A stretch of 64,000 bases of DNA from Dromiciops gliroides (lineage: Eukaryota > Chordata > Mammalia > Microbiotheria > Microbiotheriidae), in the NCBI RefSeq assembly GCF_019393635.1, contig NC_057866.1:171648403-171712402 (forward strand), written 5' to 3'. Of this stretch, positions 24,000-36,664 are shown piece by piece. Both the position numbers and the translations under genes were made by a program. The notes under the pieces were generated by a model. The model was given only the letters and a program-made list of their open reading frames with translations. It searched no databases and was not told where the DNA came from. Positions within the stretch are counted from its first letter, which is position 1. The number at the start of each line of letters is the position of its first letter.

Positions 24000-24240
24000 G
24001 TATAATGTTGTCTACATCTACTCTACACCTTCAATCAATTTTGTCTAAAAGCCTTCAGATCTGGAAAATACTGAGAGTTGGATGTGGATGGCAATATGGC
24101 ATACAGAGAAAATCACTGAGGTGGAATCCTTCCATCCTTTCTCTGAGATACATTTATTTCTGCTTAGAAGTTGTTAGAATAGACAGTAACTTGGTAGATA
24201 TTTTTCTTTTCTTTCTCCTTTATTTATTAATTTAACTTAT
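24000..24240 (+). repeat. Unclassified dispersed repeat, copy 1
   Basis: Sequence around AAAGCCTTCAGATCTGG and TGGATGTGGATGGCAA, ending near CTTGGTAGATATTTTTC, recurs in reverse orientation at about 63,640-63,905. I do not recognise the family. It lies in the 3' flank of TRIM-B, antisense to it. Confidence 0.6.
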
Positions 24241-24401
24241 ACTTGCCTAAATAGGTTTGACCTCAAATGATGAATGTTGAATGATTTCCAATCACTATGG
24301 AGGAAATGCTTTTATATCATCCATCATGAACATAGGTGAGAATTTGGAGCTGAATATCTCAACAAGTATCTGAGATAAGGGATACATGATATAGGAATGC
24401 A

Positions 24402-27400
24402 TTATGGGATGATGGACATTGGAATTGAATCTTCCCCCCTTATTGGGGGACAAGGAGAAAATAAAGGTCGCAAAGGCTCTGAGAAGGGGAACAGTGGGAA
24501 ACTCAATATAAAGTATCTCTCCAGGGCATCATAAAATGAAATCATGCCCTCATTACAGTCTAGAAAAATCCCTACCCTATGGATGGGGTAGACTGACTTT
24601 TGTGATATGTGGGAGCAATTGCTGATCACAGTGCAACCATCCTCATTCTGTATATATGTGATCAGAAATGCATCCCCAGGGAAGAATGGTACACTAGAAT
24701 CCCTGCTCAGTGACTCCTTACACACACCAACAGTCCATTGCTTACTGTCTCCTACATCCACCTCCCAGTAGTGAAGACCGAAGGTAAAGACTTGAGCCCC
24801 CAAAATGATTTCATCTTCAAATCGGGCAGGGCTGACAGGTACATTCTGCAGGCATCCTCCATTTTTGACTGTCTTCAAATCATTAGACACAATGAGATAG
24901 GGAGAGGCACTTTCAGGATCCAGGGTCACATTCACTGCAAAAATAAATAAATACATAAATACATACATACAAAGACACATACATACATGCATACACACAC
25001 ATACATAAAATGAATAGGTTCTCAAAACCTTAATGAGTTTCTAGATCCAGTAGAACATTCCCACTAATCAATCCAGCTGGACAGATGAAAGGAAGGGTGT
25101 ATAAAATCTTCCAGCACCAATAACTGTGGACGATGGTCTAGTTTTCAGAACTATAAATACTCTCTTCCCATCCTCTAATACCACTGATGCTTAGAGACTC
25201 TATGTGTTACTGTCTACCTAAGCCAGAAACCTTGAGTGTAACACTTGTGACCTCACTTAATATCCAAGAACAAGCACCAGAATACAGAAAGCCAGTTTTA
25301 TATCAATGAAAATCACTGCATACTGACACAGGAATGATCTGGGTCCTCACTGTGTCCCTCTGGAGCCAGGTCCAGGACTGAAAAAGTGCCAGGGCTTCTC
25401 TGTCCACATACCTCAATCCCCATGGGTTAAACTACACATCTATATGGGCTTTCAATGCCACTAATACTGATGCTCACCTCTGAATCTATTCATCATTTCA
25501 AACATCCCAGTGATGCAAGTGATGGTCAGTGGATTCCTGGCAGACTCTGGTTGGTCACTCAACAGTGACTTAATCCTAAAAAGAGAAAAATATCATTTAT
25601 TATTGATGATTAGCACAGACCCTCCATGGGCCTTGGCACCTTGCTTTGCCTAAGACAGGCTCTCTACTTAATCAGTCCTTGTTACATGATTCCTCTCTAT
25701 GCCCCCACCCACAAGAACCAAGCCATCCAAAAGAGAACCCTACCTCCTAAATGTGTCTCCTGCGACCTGGGGAGAAAAAGAGATAAGGAGTTAATGTGTG
25801 TTTTCATGTGCCCTGGGCCCAGGAACTCCTGTGACATGGTGTCCTGCCATGCTCATAATTCTCACTAGCTAAAGGCTGATTCAGAAAACACATTTTCATC
25901 TCAATGGAACAAAAAGTCAGGACAACACTTCCAGAATTTGTTTTTGTCAAATTCTCCTAGTGAATGTGAAAAAAAGATCTAAGTCTTATCATCAGAAAAT
26001 GGCCAATGGTTGCACTGTGGGTTGAGAATCATCAAGCATTACCCATTTCCCACTTTCCTCAGGGAACCTGGGAGAACTACAATCAGACAATAGCTCAGAT
26101 GTTAAAGATTTTGCTGAAATCATTCCCATTCCCATTTAATTGTTAAGACATTTCTCTTTAGTCAATTCCTCTCAGGGCAACCAGCACACTTGTAATAAAT
26201 TGAATATTTGCTTGGTGAAACTTCATTTTTCTCACCATCATCAGGGACATCTCATCTATGGGACTGCACTGATCAGTTTGCTCAGGTGCTCCTGGAAAGT
26301 CTATACCAGGCTCACTACCCTGTCACTAAAATACCACTGGGCTTCTAGGCTTTTTGAATTGGAAAGTGTACCTGAATTATTCAATATCTTTCCAAGTCTC
26401 ACCTTTAAAAGTTCAAGACTGGGTTTCTGACAATTTTGTTCAATGTTCATGATCTCCTCCTTTAATTTCTGAAGGTGTTGTGAGAGTCTGTCTTCACTTT
26501 CTTTTAACTTCTGCAGGTTTTCCTTTTCATCCCAGGCCAGTCTGTTAAGGTTCCACATCTCTTCATGTTTAAGGAAATTGAGCAATCTTCGATATTCACC
26601 TCTTAGACTCTCCCTCCAAGCACTTGTCTGGGTCTGCAAGGAAATAATTTAGTCTCATTAAGACCAGCAGTTTCTCAATCAGTGTCAAAAACAGACTATG
26701 GCCCTCTCTTCTACATCATTGTGAAGTCTTTTTATATAACCTTTGCATATAATAATTGTGAATCTACTTACCAAAGCACATAAAGGAACTGTATAAGTAC
26801 AGTTATGAAACACACTTTATAGGAGCACAAAAAGACCTAACTGATAAAATAAATAAGAAATTCTCATGTGTAGGCAGAGCCAAGTAACTTATTCAATGTT
26901 GTACCAGTCCAAAATTTGCTAGAAAAAATAACAAAATTCAACGTGAAGAACAAGTGAGAGAACCAAAAGAACAATCTCTAAGATAACAAGAACCTCATAA
27001 AGACAGAAAACTGTGAAAGACTTAAGTATTCTATGCAATGCAATGGTCACCTACAATCCACAAGACCAATGATGAAATGTGTTACCCATCTGCAGACAGA
27101 GAGGTGAGGAAGTAAAACACAAACATTTTTGGATATGGCTTATTTGGCAGTTTTTTGCTTGACTGTAGATTTTTGTCATTAAATTGTGGTTGGTTGGGTT
27201 TGGGGGGAGGGGTTATTTTTTTGGCAGGAGGTCAGGATGGAAGAGAAGGAAAGGGAGATAAAATTTCTTTTCACTGAATAATATGAGAGTAATGTTTAAA
27301 GGATAATTTGTATAAATGAACATTATTATTCTGGAGAAAATGATTCCCCTTTGGGCTGTAATCTTGTGGAATAGATTTAACAGAAATTTCTTATCCCTAG

Positions 27401-28268
27401 GAGATCCCTAAAGACTTTCACTTTGGACTGTGCTAATGTAGCTCCAGATAGCTTCTGAGGTCCTCTCCTCTCCCTTGAAATGACCTGATACTTACATGCC
27501 AGATGTTTTCTTTCTCTCTCTCTCTAGACAGCTTATTCTGAATTGTCTCCACTTCTTTCCAGAGAAGATTGGCAGTTTCATGGAGCTTATCCTGGGGAAA
27601 TAAAACCATAGGTTCACCCTTGGTGTTCTCCATATTCTGGGGAGCTCTTGTGTTAGCTCAACAAAGACGTCCCCACCTCCTACCTGGGGCCACAGTGATA
27701 TTTGAAGGACCTTTCAGTAAGTTTTTGCCTTTAGAATAGATAGCTGTGTGGCCTCCATTTCTGTTTTATCACTTCCAAGAACTGGATAGAAAGAACCAAC
27801 AGAGGGAATGAAGTCATCCTCTCTGGATTCCTTCTGCTTAGAAGCACTTACCCTAGAAGCCTCGGCAGCATTGTGGAGAGGTTGCACTGTGTGGCTCCTG
27901 TGCTCCTGACTTTGGAAACAAGAAGCACAGAGCAAGGTTTGGTCCTCCTCACAGAACAGTGTTTGCTCCTCCTTGTGCTTCTCACAGGTGATCTTTTCCT
28001 CTCTGATATGTAGCAAGTAGGGTCTGAGGTTCCTGGCTATACTGGACAGCTTTCTTAGTCGATAGTTGGGCTCTATGTCTCTCATCTGGAAGGATCTTCT
28101 GCAATCCGGACAAAAGCTGGCTTGGTCCACTTCTTCCCAGCTCCCAAGGAGGCACAGGCGGCAAAAGCTGTGCCCACAGCCTAAGGTCACTGGTTGGATA
28201 AAGTAGTCCATGCACACAGGGCAGGTCACCTCTTCCTGGAGGTCTTTAGCTAAATGGGCTACAGCCAT
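24402..28268 (-). CDS. TRIM-B: RING/B-box/coiled-coil/PRYSPRY protein, intact, 6 coding exons
   Basis: Exons in transcript order are 28,268-27,852 (417 bp), 27,591-27,496 (96), 26,633-26,403 (231), 25,766-25,744 (23), 25,575-25,478 (98) and 24,934-24,402 (533), with GT-AG borders, giving 465 residues. The RING has CPVCMDYF, CGHSFCRLC and CPDC. The B-box2 runs CEKHKEEQTLFCEEDQ to EHRSH. The last exon encodes PRYSPRY with LDPESA, YWEVDVGD, WTVGVCKESL and VGIFLDCNEG. The start was chosen because the acceptor CTCAG ends 4 bp before this ATG; the upstream open extension is intron. Exon lengths equal those of TRIM-A. It is probably an E3 ligase; the substrate is unknown. Intron 1 is only about 180 bp, against 1.4 kb in A and about 2.6 kb in D. 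Confidence 0.9.
24938..25010. repeat. (CATA)n microsatellite beside the TRIM-B last-exon acceptor
   Basis: Imperfect CATA/CACA units occupy the place of the polypyrimidine tract upstream of the last exon. On the gene strand they read TGTATG repeats ending in TTTATTTTTGCAG. Confidence 0.9.
26780..27340 (+). repeat. L1-derived fragment in TRIM-B intron
   Basis: TGTGTAGGCAGAGCCAAGTAAC and AAAATAACAAAATTCAACGTG resemble the L1 ORF2 stretch at about 14,140-14,280. The part after about 27,060 looks like an L1 3' end of another subfamily. It lies between the 96-bp and 231-bp exons. Confidence 0.55.
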
Positions 28269-28448
28269 GTTCCTGAGGAGAAAGAGAAAGGCCCAATGAA
28301 TCTCCTGGAATGATGGAAGAAAAAATCCCTCAATACTTTCCTTCTTGAACTGATTCAACTCCCAGTGGTCTCAGAACATTGTAAGCTTCATATCTTCTCT
28401 GAAGAAGTGGCATCATTATCCCCAAACATTTCCAGATGGGAAACTCAC

Positions 28449-28525
28449 CTTAATTTCTGTGGACCTGGTTGGTTTCCTTCAGGATCTGTGGCTCCAGATA
28501 TGAGCTCTCAAGAGTCAAAGTCTGA
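28449..28525 (-). other. TRIM-B noncoding first exon (predicted)
   Basis: On the minus strand it starts some 25-30 bp after the TATA box and ends ATTAAG followed by the donor GTGAGT. It shares CATATCTGGAG, CCTGAAGGAAA and the donor position with the first exons of TRIM-D and TRIM-A. Confidence 0.6.
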
Positions 28526-28548
28526 CCCTGAAGTTTATGGTGGGTCCC

Positions 28549-28679
28549 TTTTATATCCCTCAGAGCCCCCAGGCTCCACCTGCCTAGATTCACACATGCT
28601 AAGGGCTAACTCACCTGGTTCACACCTCGGTGCTCCACCCTCTGTCTTAGAATATGGCACCAGAGCTGCATTCACACCT
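28549..28679 (-). promoter_or_regulatory. TRIM-B core promoter: TATA box and two T-box-like half-sites
   Basis: On the minus strand AGGTGTGAA lies at 28,679-28,671 and again at 28,627-28,619, followed by TATAAAA at 28,555-28,549. The stretch around the second site (GAGGTGTGAACCAGGTGAG) matches TRIM-A at 1,203-1,221. The upstream order of two sites then TATA is the same as in TRIM-A. Confidence 0.65.
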
Positions 28680-28699
28680 GGGGCTGAGTGAGCAAGGCA

Positions 28700-29160
28700 A
28701 AATTTTCACAACTCAGGGAGTTCACTTCAGCAAATCCTTTTAAAGTATTCTTTTCTGAAAAAAGTATGTCATTGAGGAAATAGAATGGGAACTGTTCTTA
28801 ATCACCCTAATAAGGAGAATGAGACAAGAATAAAGATCAGTGTCATATTTGTTAGAGTGTAATGGTGAGACAGTAGTAGTTTCTGATACAATGTTGAAAC
28901 TCATAAATTGTAAAGTGCTTTAAAACCACTTTTTTTGAATCTTTAATTAGGCCTTTCATTTAAATCACCAATAGTTCACTATCCTCATCTTAATGACCAA
29001 CACCTGAGGTAGAGATTCTTGCTATAAAAGGATTAGTTTGGTGGATGGGCCCATTGATGGGAGATGAATATAGGTTCAAAGGTTCAGAAGTTGATTTTTA
29101 GGTGCCATTGGGCTGCCTACATAGAAATATTATAATATAATACACATGGGAAATATCTTA
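28700..29160. other. Unassigned DNA upstream of TRIM-B
   Basis: No gene or known repeat was recognised between the TRIM-B promoter and the L1 tail. Confidence 0.4.
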
Positions 29161-29164
29161 CATA

Positions 29165-30350
29165 TTTATGGCAATATTTCTGATAAAGGCCTCATTTCAT
29201 AAATATTAGAAAACGGAGTCTGATTTATAAGAATACAAGCAACTCCTCAATTGATAAATGGTCCAAGGATGTGACCAGCCAGTTTTCAAAAAAGAGATTA
29301 AAGTTATCTATAGTCATGAAACAATTCTCTAAATCACTTCATTAGACAAATGCAAATTAAAACCACTCAGAGGGACCACCTCACACCTATCAGATTGTCT
29401 AATATGACAGGAAAGGACAATGATAAATATTGGTGGGAATGTGAGAAAATTGGGCAACATTGTGAGCTGATCCAACCTTACTGAAGAGCAACATGAAAAT
29501 ATGCCCAATGGGCAATATGTATATACCCTTTGATCCATCAGTACCACTACTAGGTCTGTATCCCAAAGAGATCCTAAAAAAGAGGAAAGGACCTACATAT
29601 GAAAAATATTTGTAGCAGCCATTTTCATGGTGGTAAAATGTTGGAAATTGAGGGGATGCCCATCAGTTTGGAATGGCTGAATAAGCTGTGGTATATTAAT
29701 GTAATGGAATACTGTTGTGTTATAAGAAATGAGGATTTCAGAAAAATCTGAGAAGATATATGAACTGATAGAAAGTGAAATGAGCAGAACCAGAACATCA
29801 TACACAGTAACAGCAACAGTTTGTGATGATCAACTAAGATAGACTTAGCTCTTTTCAGAAAATACAAGGATTCGAGGCAATTTCAAAATACGCATGATCT
29901 AAAATGCTCTCCACATCCAGAGCAAGAATGACATTTGAATGTGGATTGAAACAAACTACATTCACTTTGTTTTTTTTGTTTGTTTTTCTTGTTTCTGTAT
30001 CTTCTTTCAGAACATGACGAATGTAGGTATATTTTTAACATATTTACATGTGTATAACCTGTATCAGATTGCTTGTGGTCTTGATGATGGGGGAAAGGAG
30101 GCAAGGAGTCAGGGAGAAAAATTCAGAACTCAAAATTGTTTTAAAAAAGAATGTTGATGGGGCAACTAGATGACGCAGTGGATAAAACACCAGACTTGGA
30201 TGTAGGAGGACCTGAGTTCAAATCCAACCCCAGACATAACCCAGGGCAAGTCACCTTACCCTCATTGCCCAGAAAAATAAAATGTTGAAAATTATGTTTA
30301 CATGTAATTAGAAAAAATGAAATATTATTTATATTTTAAAATAAAGATAT
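29165..30350 (+). repeat. L1 3'-end fragment, interrupted by a SINE
   Basis: It matches the full-length L1 from about 14,845 to its end, including ATTTCTGATAAAGG, the CCTTTGATCCATCAGTACC block, GGAATGGCTGAATAAG and the GTTGAAAATTATGTTTACATG tail. A SINE splits the tail at about 30,157. Confidence 0.88.
30157..30284 (+). repeat. SINE nested in the L1 tail
   Basis: It reads from TGGGGCAACTAGATGACGC to TTACCCTCATTGCCC with an internal deletion. The short word AATGTTGA on both sides (about 30,149 and 30,282) looks like the target duplication, so the SINE came after the L1. Confidence 0.82.
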
Positions 30351-31745
30351 TTAACAGTACATACATATTAATTATTGTATTTGATTATTCCCTAAAATAT
30401 TTCAAATTATTATAAATAGTGTTGGAGTTACAAGTAAATGTCATTTCCTTCTGAATAGCTGTAAATGTTACCTCACTCAGTGTGGGAGTGGGACTGACAA
30501 TGATATAACTACAATGAAGTTTATCTTAAAAAATATATAGAAGATTGTTTTGTTTACAAAAACAAAACAACATCTGAGCAATTCAGCATAGAATTAAGGT
30601 TCTTTCTAGATCCTAAACAACTTAATAAATTAATATTTGCCTATAACTAAATATGTATTTCAATATAAAATAAATTCCTTAGATCTTTCAAAATGATATA
30701 AGCATAAATAGGTATGGATGCAATAGTTTATGGGACCAAAATTTATTACATTTATTATTAAAACTAAAACTAGAAAAGAATTTTGGTGCAGTTTTCTTTG
30801 AGAAGCATATCTTATGGAATGCTTTGTTATATCAATGGAAAAGTCAATTTTATTTAAGATTATTACTTAATGTGGAAATAACAGCTGTTTGTACAGCATA
30901 TCCTTAGGCCAAACAGGTTTTATTATAAGCAACTTATTTGATCTTCAATGTTTTGAAATTTATTACTTAAGTCTATCTATACATCCCATCTCAAGTTTTT
31001 GCTACAATTAAAGTCTACTTGGTAACTTTTCCATAAATTCATTTGTGTATCATAGGCTATCTTCTTATTAAAAGTGTCTTCTGATCTTTATTTTCCTTTG
31101 AGGATTAGATCTTTCTGAATTGAACTGGAATTAATTTAATTTAAGTTGTATTTAAATTTGGAGTTCTAAATTATTTAAGAGTTAAGGTAAAATTTTTGAG
31201 ACAACAAGAGCAAATAAGTATTCTGTAATATGGAAGGTTTCAAGACTTCTGCTTCCTGTGGTATTTTAAAAGATTTAGTTGATATTTGAATGTCATATGT
31301 ATGAGAGTGTATGTAACAGTAGTAACCATTTAGCTTGTTGTTAACAATGTTTCTGTCAGCTACTGAATTTAGCTAAAGATAAATACAGCTTGGGGTATTT
31401 CTAATCTAAACATAGGAAGCGATTTAGCCAAGAGTTAAAACTCTTAGAGAATTTTGTGGGTGACAAAGTTCAGTGCAAGATTGTTATGAATGAAGAAGCA
31501 TTTAAATGCCCATTTTATAAAACTCACCAAGTTTATTACAATGCTGGTACTCAGATTAAAAGTGTTATAAAAATATTTTGATATTTTAGCTCCTGGATGG
31601 TACCTGCCATGTGTTTATGCATATATACATCTGAGTTCCTCCAAGTCAGCAAAAGTGAAGACAATTCTGCTCCTATTTTCCCCCCTTGGAGTATGACAAT
31701 AGTAATAACCAAGATAAACGGATAGATGTTAGATAGTAGATATAT
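30351..31745. other. Unassigned AT-rich DNA
   Basis: I see no gene, repeat family or regulatory signal in this stretch. Confidence 0.4.
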
Positions 31746-31819
<74 letters not shown>

Positions 31820-31896
31820 CAGACAGATAGACAGATAGACAGATAGACAGATAGACAGATAGACAGATAGACAGATAGACAGATAGACAGATAGAC

Positions 31897-31956
<60 letters not shown>

Positions 31957-32045
31957 GGATGGATAGATAGATAGATAGATGGATAGATAGATAGATAGAT
32001 GGATAGATACATATAGATTAATGCATAGAGATAGATTGATAGATG
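31746..32045. repeat. GATA/GACA tetranucleotide array
   Basis: About 300 bp of GATA units with a central block of alternating GATA and GACA, then GGAT variants. It gives long Tyr-Leu-Ser-Ile repeats in open frames, which are artefacts. Confidence 0.97.
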
Positions 32046-32374
32046 GAGACAAAGACAGAAAGAGACAAAGAGAGAACAAACAGTGGCCTAGATTCTCTAA
32101 GTTGTAAGATGGAGGTCTATGATAGAGGAAGCAGTAAACCAAGATCATGCTACACATCTGAAGTCAGGTCTAGTGAAAACAATAACAATAATAATCACAG
32201 ATTTTACTTTTATTTATTTTTGGATACCCTCTATTTCCACTTGTTCCAAGTAGCACGTCAGCTCCTTGAGAAGTGTGAGTGTTTTCTTCCTGTTTTGATA
32301 TGGCCAGTATATAGAACATTTCCTGAACTTAATATTTATTAAATAAATGTTTCTTAGGTTGACTTCAATTGAAT

Positions 32375-32545
32375 TTCTTTTTAAAAATTTATTTAGGATT
32401 TCCCCAGTTACATGTAAAAACAATTAACATTAGTTTTAAAAAGTTCTCCCTCCCCCCCAAAGCACCCACATTTAGATGGCAAGCAATTACCTATGGGTTA
32501 TACATGTGTAGTCATGCAAAACATTAAATAGAATTTCTTGAATGG
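32375..32545 (-). repeat. L1 3' UTR fragment, antisense
   Basis: Antisense to the L1 tail: TTTAGGATTTCCCCAGTTACATG, AACAATTAACATTAG and CATGTGTAGTCATGCAAAAC fit the 3' UTR style of the other tails. It is diverged. Confidence 0.6.
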
Positions 32546-32909
32546 AATCTAGAGAGTTCCCTAAAGATTTCCTCTATTTTAAATAAGGCAAAGGCCAGAC
32601 TTCCTCTTGATTTCAGAACTGGGCCATACATATCTGAAATGGGATGGATGTATCTTTGGTACTTAGGACATGACATTTCTTGCAGTTTCCATGAAAAGCC
32701 TCTAATTGCATCAAATGAGTCTGCCTAACTCAGGTGTAAATTGACTTCTAAACAGAATTAAATTTAGTTTTTTTACAGTCAACTCAATCTTTTTACTAAC
32801 AAACTCAAGTTAAATTTTTGATTTACCAAAAACTTTAAAAGTACTCCTTTGTACACAAAGAAATAAATGAGCACACAATGATTCCCAAAAACATTTTTTT
32901 AAATGTTAA

Positions 32910-32997
<88 letters not shown>

Positions 32998-33560
32998 CTG
33001 TTGCTATGTGGTTTTTTGTTTGCGGGGTGCCCACTTATATACTTGTTTTCAGGTGAAGAGACAAGAGGTGTGTCTCTATATATGCATAAAATGAGCTTTC
33101 TCATTTTACAGTAGATACAATATCTGGAATGAACAATGGAGGTTCATCCAGAGGAACATTTTTACTATGCTTCTTTAGCATGGTTGAATGTTCCTGTTAG
33201 CTTTTCTTTTCTTTTCTTTTCTTTCCTTTCCTTTGTTTCTTTCTTTCTTAACCTTTCAGTTTTTACTCTTCCTTGATATGTTCTAAACCTAAATGTTCTA
33301 TTTCTTCCTTTACATGATGATTAGTTCTCATTGTTGCTGATAATTGTTGTTGCTTGGGGATTTGTTTCTTATTGGAATGTTGCAAATATCTAGTATGGAA
33401 TGAAGTCTTCTGGTAAGATTCTTTGGAGCAGCCTGGATGGGCTGGATGGGATATCACTCAAAGAGTAAGTCAATGGTTTAGGTGTCTTGTACTAAATTTT
33501 GAGTTTGTCAACCTTTGTTCAATGTTTTTGAGTTTGGATTTTTTCACATTTTTATCAACT
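32546..33560. other. Unassigned DNA with (CT)n(CA)n and (CTTTT)n tracts
   Basis: A (CT) run followed by a (CA) run occupies about 32,910-32,992, and a short CTTTT/CTTTC tract lies at about 33,203-33,250. I see no gene. Confidence 0.5.
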
Positions 33561-34249
33561 TGGTTTTTGTTATTGTTTTTGTTTTCTTTTACTAACTGGC
33601 TCATGACAATTTTGCCGATATTACTAAGTATTCTTTTTCATACTTTTAAGTCCAACTCTAGTTTAGGTATGCATTTTTGGTTTTACTGAAACAAATTTTT
33701 TTTTATTACTTATAGCTATGTGTTGCTTAGACTGCATCAGGGATTTGGTGTTCTAGTTTTCTGTTGATCTTGCATCCCTATTTTTGCCTCCAACAGAGCC
33801 TTCCCCTATATCCCAGCACTTTCCTAGGAAGGATCAGGTTCCAGCATACAGGGGAAGATGACTATACAATCCCCTGCCCTCACCAGCAACACTCCCAAAA
33901 GTCTGTGCATATCAATCTTGAAAAGAAAGGACACTGTGGGCTTTGACTGCTGAGACTCAGAAAGTGTGGCTGAGACTAAGGACAAGGCCAAGAATAAGAA
34001 CACTTAACAGCCCATCAAAGTGCTGAGCAATTTCTTGGTCCTGTGATTTTTCCCTAGGCTCAGAGGAGTAGACTGTAGAAGCCCCAGGGGTGGGGGTAGT
34101 GATGAGATATGCTCATTTTGGAGAAGACCTTGGGTCTATCTGACCTTCCAAGGAACAGTTTTACTCCAAGGGGGAAACCCTAACCCTTACTCGTGAGTTT
34201 TCATCTCAGGTTTCATAACTATCACTTTAACTTAGATACTCCATAGTAC

Positions 34250-36640
34250 AAGGGAATCTCAAGGCAGAACTTGCTGCTAAATGAGCTGTCACGTACATTC
34301 ACCAGTCCACCATAGCGCTTGAACCATACTTTTCCCCACGGTATCTCCCCTTCCTAAGCCAAGGAGGAGACTAAACAGGCTAAAAGTCAAGTTTTTCTTC
34401 CTGAGGATACAGGATGGGGGCACTCTCATTCTGGTTTGCTGCTTCTCCCCAGGAATATGAGGTAGAATTTTGCAATGAGACTTCAAAATTCCACTCACCT
34501 GGGAAGGGAAGCTCTAATCACTTGATTAACAACTCTTTTTAAGGGCAGGACATCTCTAAGACCATCCAGAGTGTCTGAAGTTCCTGTGTTATGTGTCCAA
34601 ACCAATAGCACTGGGGCAATCAAACACTCCCCTCTCCTTAAGTGAATCCAAAGACAAGGGGGGCTGCTGGGGAACATTGACAGATAGATTTTACTCACCT
34701 ATCACCTTGCAACAAGTACCCAGCCCAACCCAGGGACCTAGAGTTTCTGAAAACCTGGAAAACAGAGGGACACAACCAACTAATGCCTTGATGGGAGGGT
34801 CTTCATCAGTCATGGTCTCACCACCCACAGCTGTAGAGCTTAAGGGGAAGAATACATGAACTCATGTTTCTTGAATTAAATAACCCCCTTATCCCCTCAG
34901 AATCAAACGGTGGGGAAAAGAAGGATCTATATCCCTGTGAACTGGTGGAGGATCTCAAGTTTCTCTTCTGATGACAGACACCCTGGAATGAGTATTTCCT
35001 CTTCTGTATACCCTGCTTATTTCTACTTTTGACCCTTTGGTTCCTTGTGGCTCTTGTTCTTAACACTGCCTGCTGCCTCAGGACCATCCCGCTTATGGCC
35101 ACTCCCCTCACCATCCTCTGGCCTCTCCCATACCTTTTGAATTATGCACTCTCTGCTATCTGGAGTGATAATGCCCTGATTCAATTAGGAGAACTAGGAG
35201 CTAAGGCAGGCCCTCCAGACTGCTGGGTATGTAAGAGACACCCACAGAGAGCAGAGAACTCTCAGCTCCCAGCTCATGGCCTTAATGCCTCCAGGCCATA
35301 TGCTATGCTTGTACTTCAGGAAACACCCTTTCTCAGATCTGGGATGCTTGTCTCCTGCAACAATTCTTCTGAATGGGGGAATAATGTTGTTAAAGTCAAG
35401 CAAGCAACCTATCATCTCTCAAAGATATAGGTTTATTTGTAGTCACTAGACAAGCCCCTTGGCATCTCCGGCAGGGACAGCATTCTTTGTGCCAGGACAG
35501 TCTCCTGAGGAAGCTTTTATGTCCCTGCTCCTTGCCACTTCTTGCCTCAGCCTCTACATTTATTATGGTCAGTGCATTGTGCTTTTTAAAGATCCTCATG
35601 TATGCCTATATCAGAACCCTCTGAGCCCTCTCCATCCTGAAGAAAGGCAGAGGACAAAAAGCAGATCTTGGGACAATTTTCTGTGGTGGATCCATAAACC
35701 TGCAGCCCTTGCCATTCCTTTGGTGGGCTACCTAGAAAATGAGGCAGTCCTGACTAATCTGACTGTAGCAATTGAAACGATCTTTAACAAAACTGCTTTG
35801 GGCCTTCAGGACCTCTGAGAGTCCCTAGATTATGTGGCCAATGTAGTTACAGATAATAAGATAGCCTTAGACTACTTACTTGCTGCCAAAGGTGGGTATA
35901 CAAGATTTAGAATACTTTGTGTTGCATGTATATCATGGCAGACACTCACAGCCCATTGTTCTCCAGCTCTCCATAAAGGACTTCATGGTTGTCTTCATAC
36001 CAATAGTTTTGATCATTGCATGCATCTTGCTGTGTGGACCTTGTATTTGTGATACTGTCACTTCTTTAGGTGATTCTAGGATTAAACCTTTCACTGAAGC
36101 CACAGTAATGCCCTTGGAACCCTTGGACTGCACCCACCAAACTTTTCACTCCCTCTCTCTTTAATCGACAGGGCCATCTCTATGCCCTGTTTTTCAGTCT
36201 TGAAGAAGCTACAGAAGATGGACCTTTTCCCCTTTCTCTCCAGAAATAAGGAGAAGGGGGAAATGATGTGAGAATGCAGTAGGACCCCAAGAAACCTAAA
36301 GATCCCAACCCCCAAAGAATCATGGGAAAAGTACTTCAGGGAGAAGGTGGGGCTGAGCATAACCTTGGTAGGCTGATAAGCAATATCATGGTCTGCAAGA
36401 TGATTTGCAGGATATGGATGAATGCTGCATATCCTATTTATACCCCATTATTCAAAGATCCTCTCACAGTTATCTTGCCCTTCCCTTCCCTTCCTGTCTT
36501 TTGTAAACATCTAAGAGAAGACCAAGTCTTCTCTTACTCCAGTGGGGAAGTCACCATGGTGATCTGTACCCTGGCCATTATTCCCCCCTCATGATAAAGC
36601 TCTTTTTTATTTTACAAGATTCATGATCAGCCTCCAATTT
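34250..36640 (+). mobile_element. ERV fossil in the left arm: pol end, env and 3' LTR
   Basis: An integrase C-terminal-like stretch lies at about 34,780-34,870 and an env-derived region with a CWVC-type motif at about 34,950-36,170. A polypurine tract (GGAGAAGGGGGAAA) ends at 36,263, and an LTR-like end starts with TGATGTGAG at 36,264. The family is class I, gammaretrovirus-like. It is broken in several places and old. The env end and LTR are shared with the right arm, so it was in place before the arms were duplicated. Confidence 0.75.
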
Positions 36641-36664
36641 GGGGGTGAACTAGCCCCCCCCATT

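Noticed and set aside
31800-31900. Regular GATA/GACA alternation as a CRISPR-like array
   Set aside because: There are no spacers of unique sequence and the genome is mammalian; it is a tetranucleotide microsatellite.
31551-32157. Open frames of 140-150 residues over the GATA/GACA array
   Set aside because: Tyr-Leu-Ser-Ile repeats are a by-product of the tetranucleotide array.
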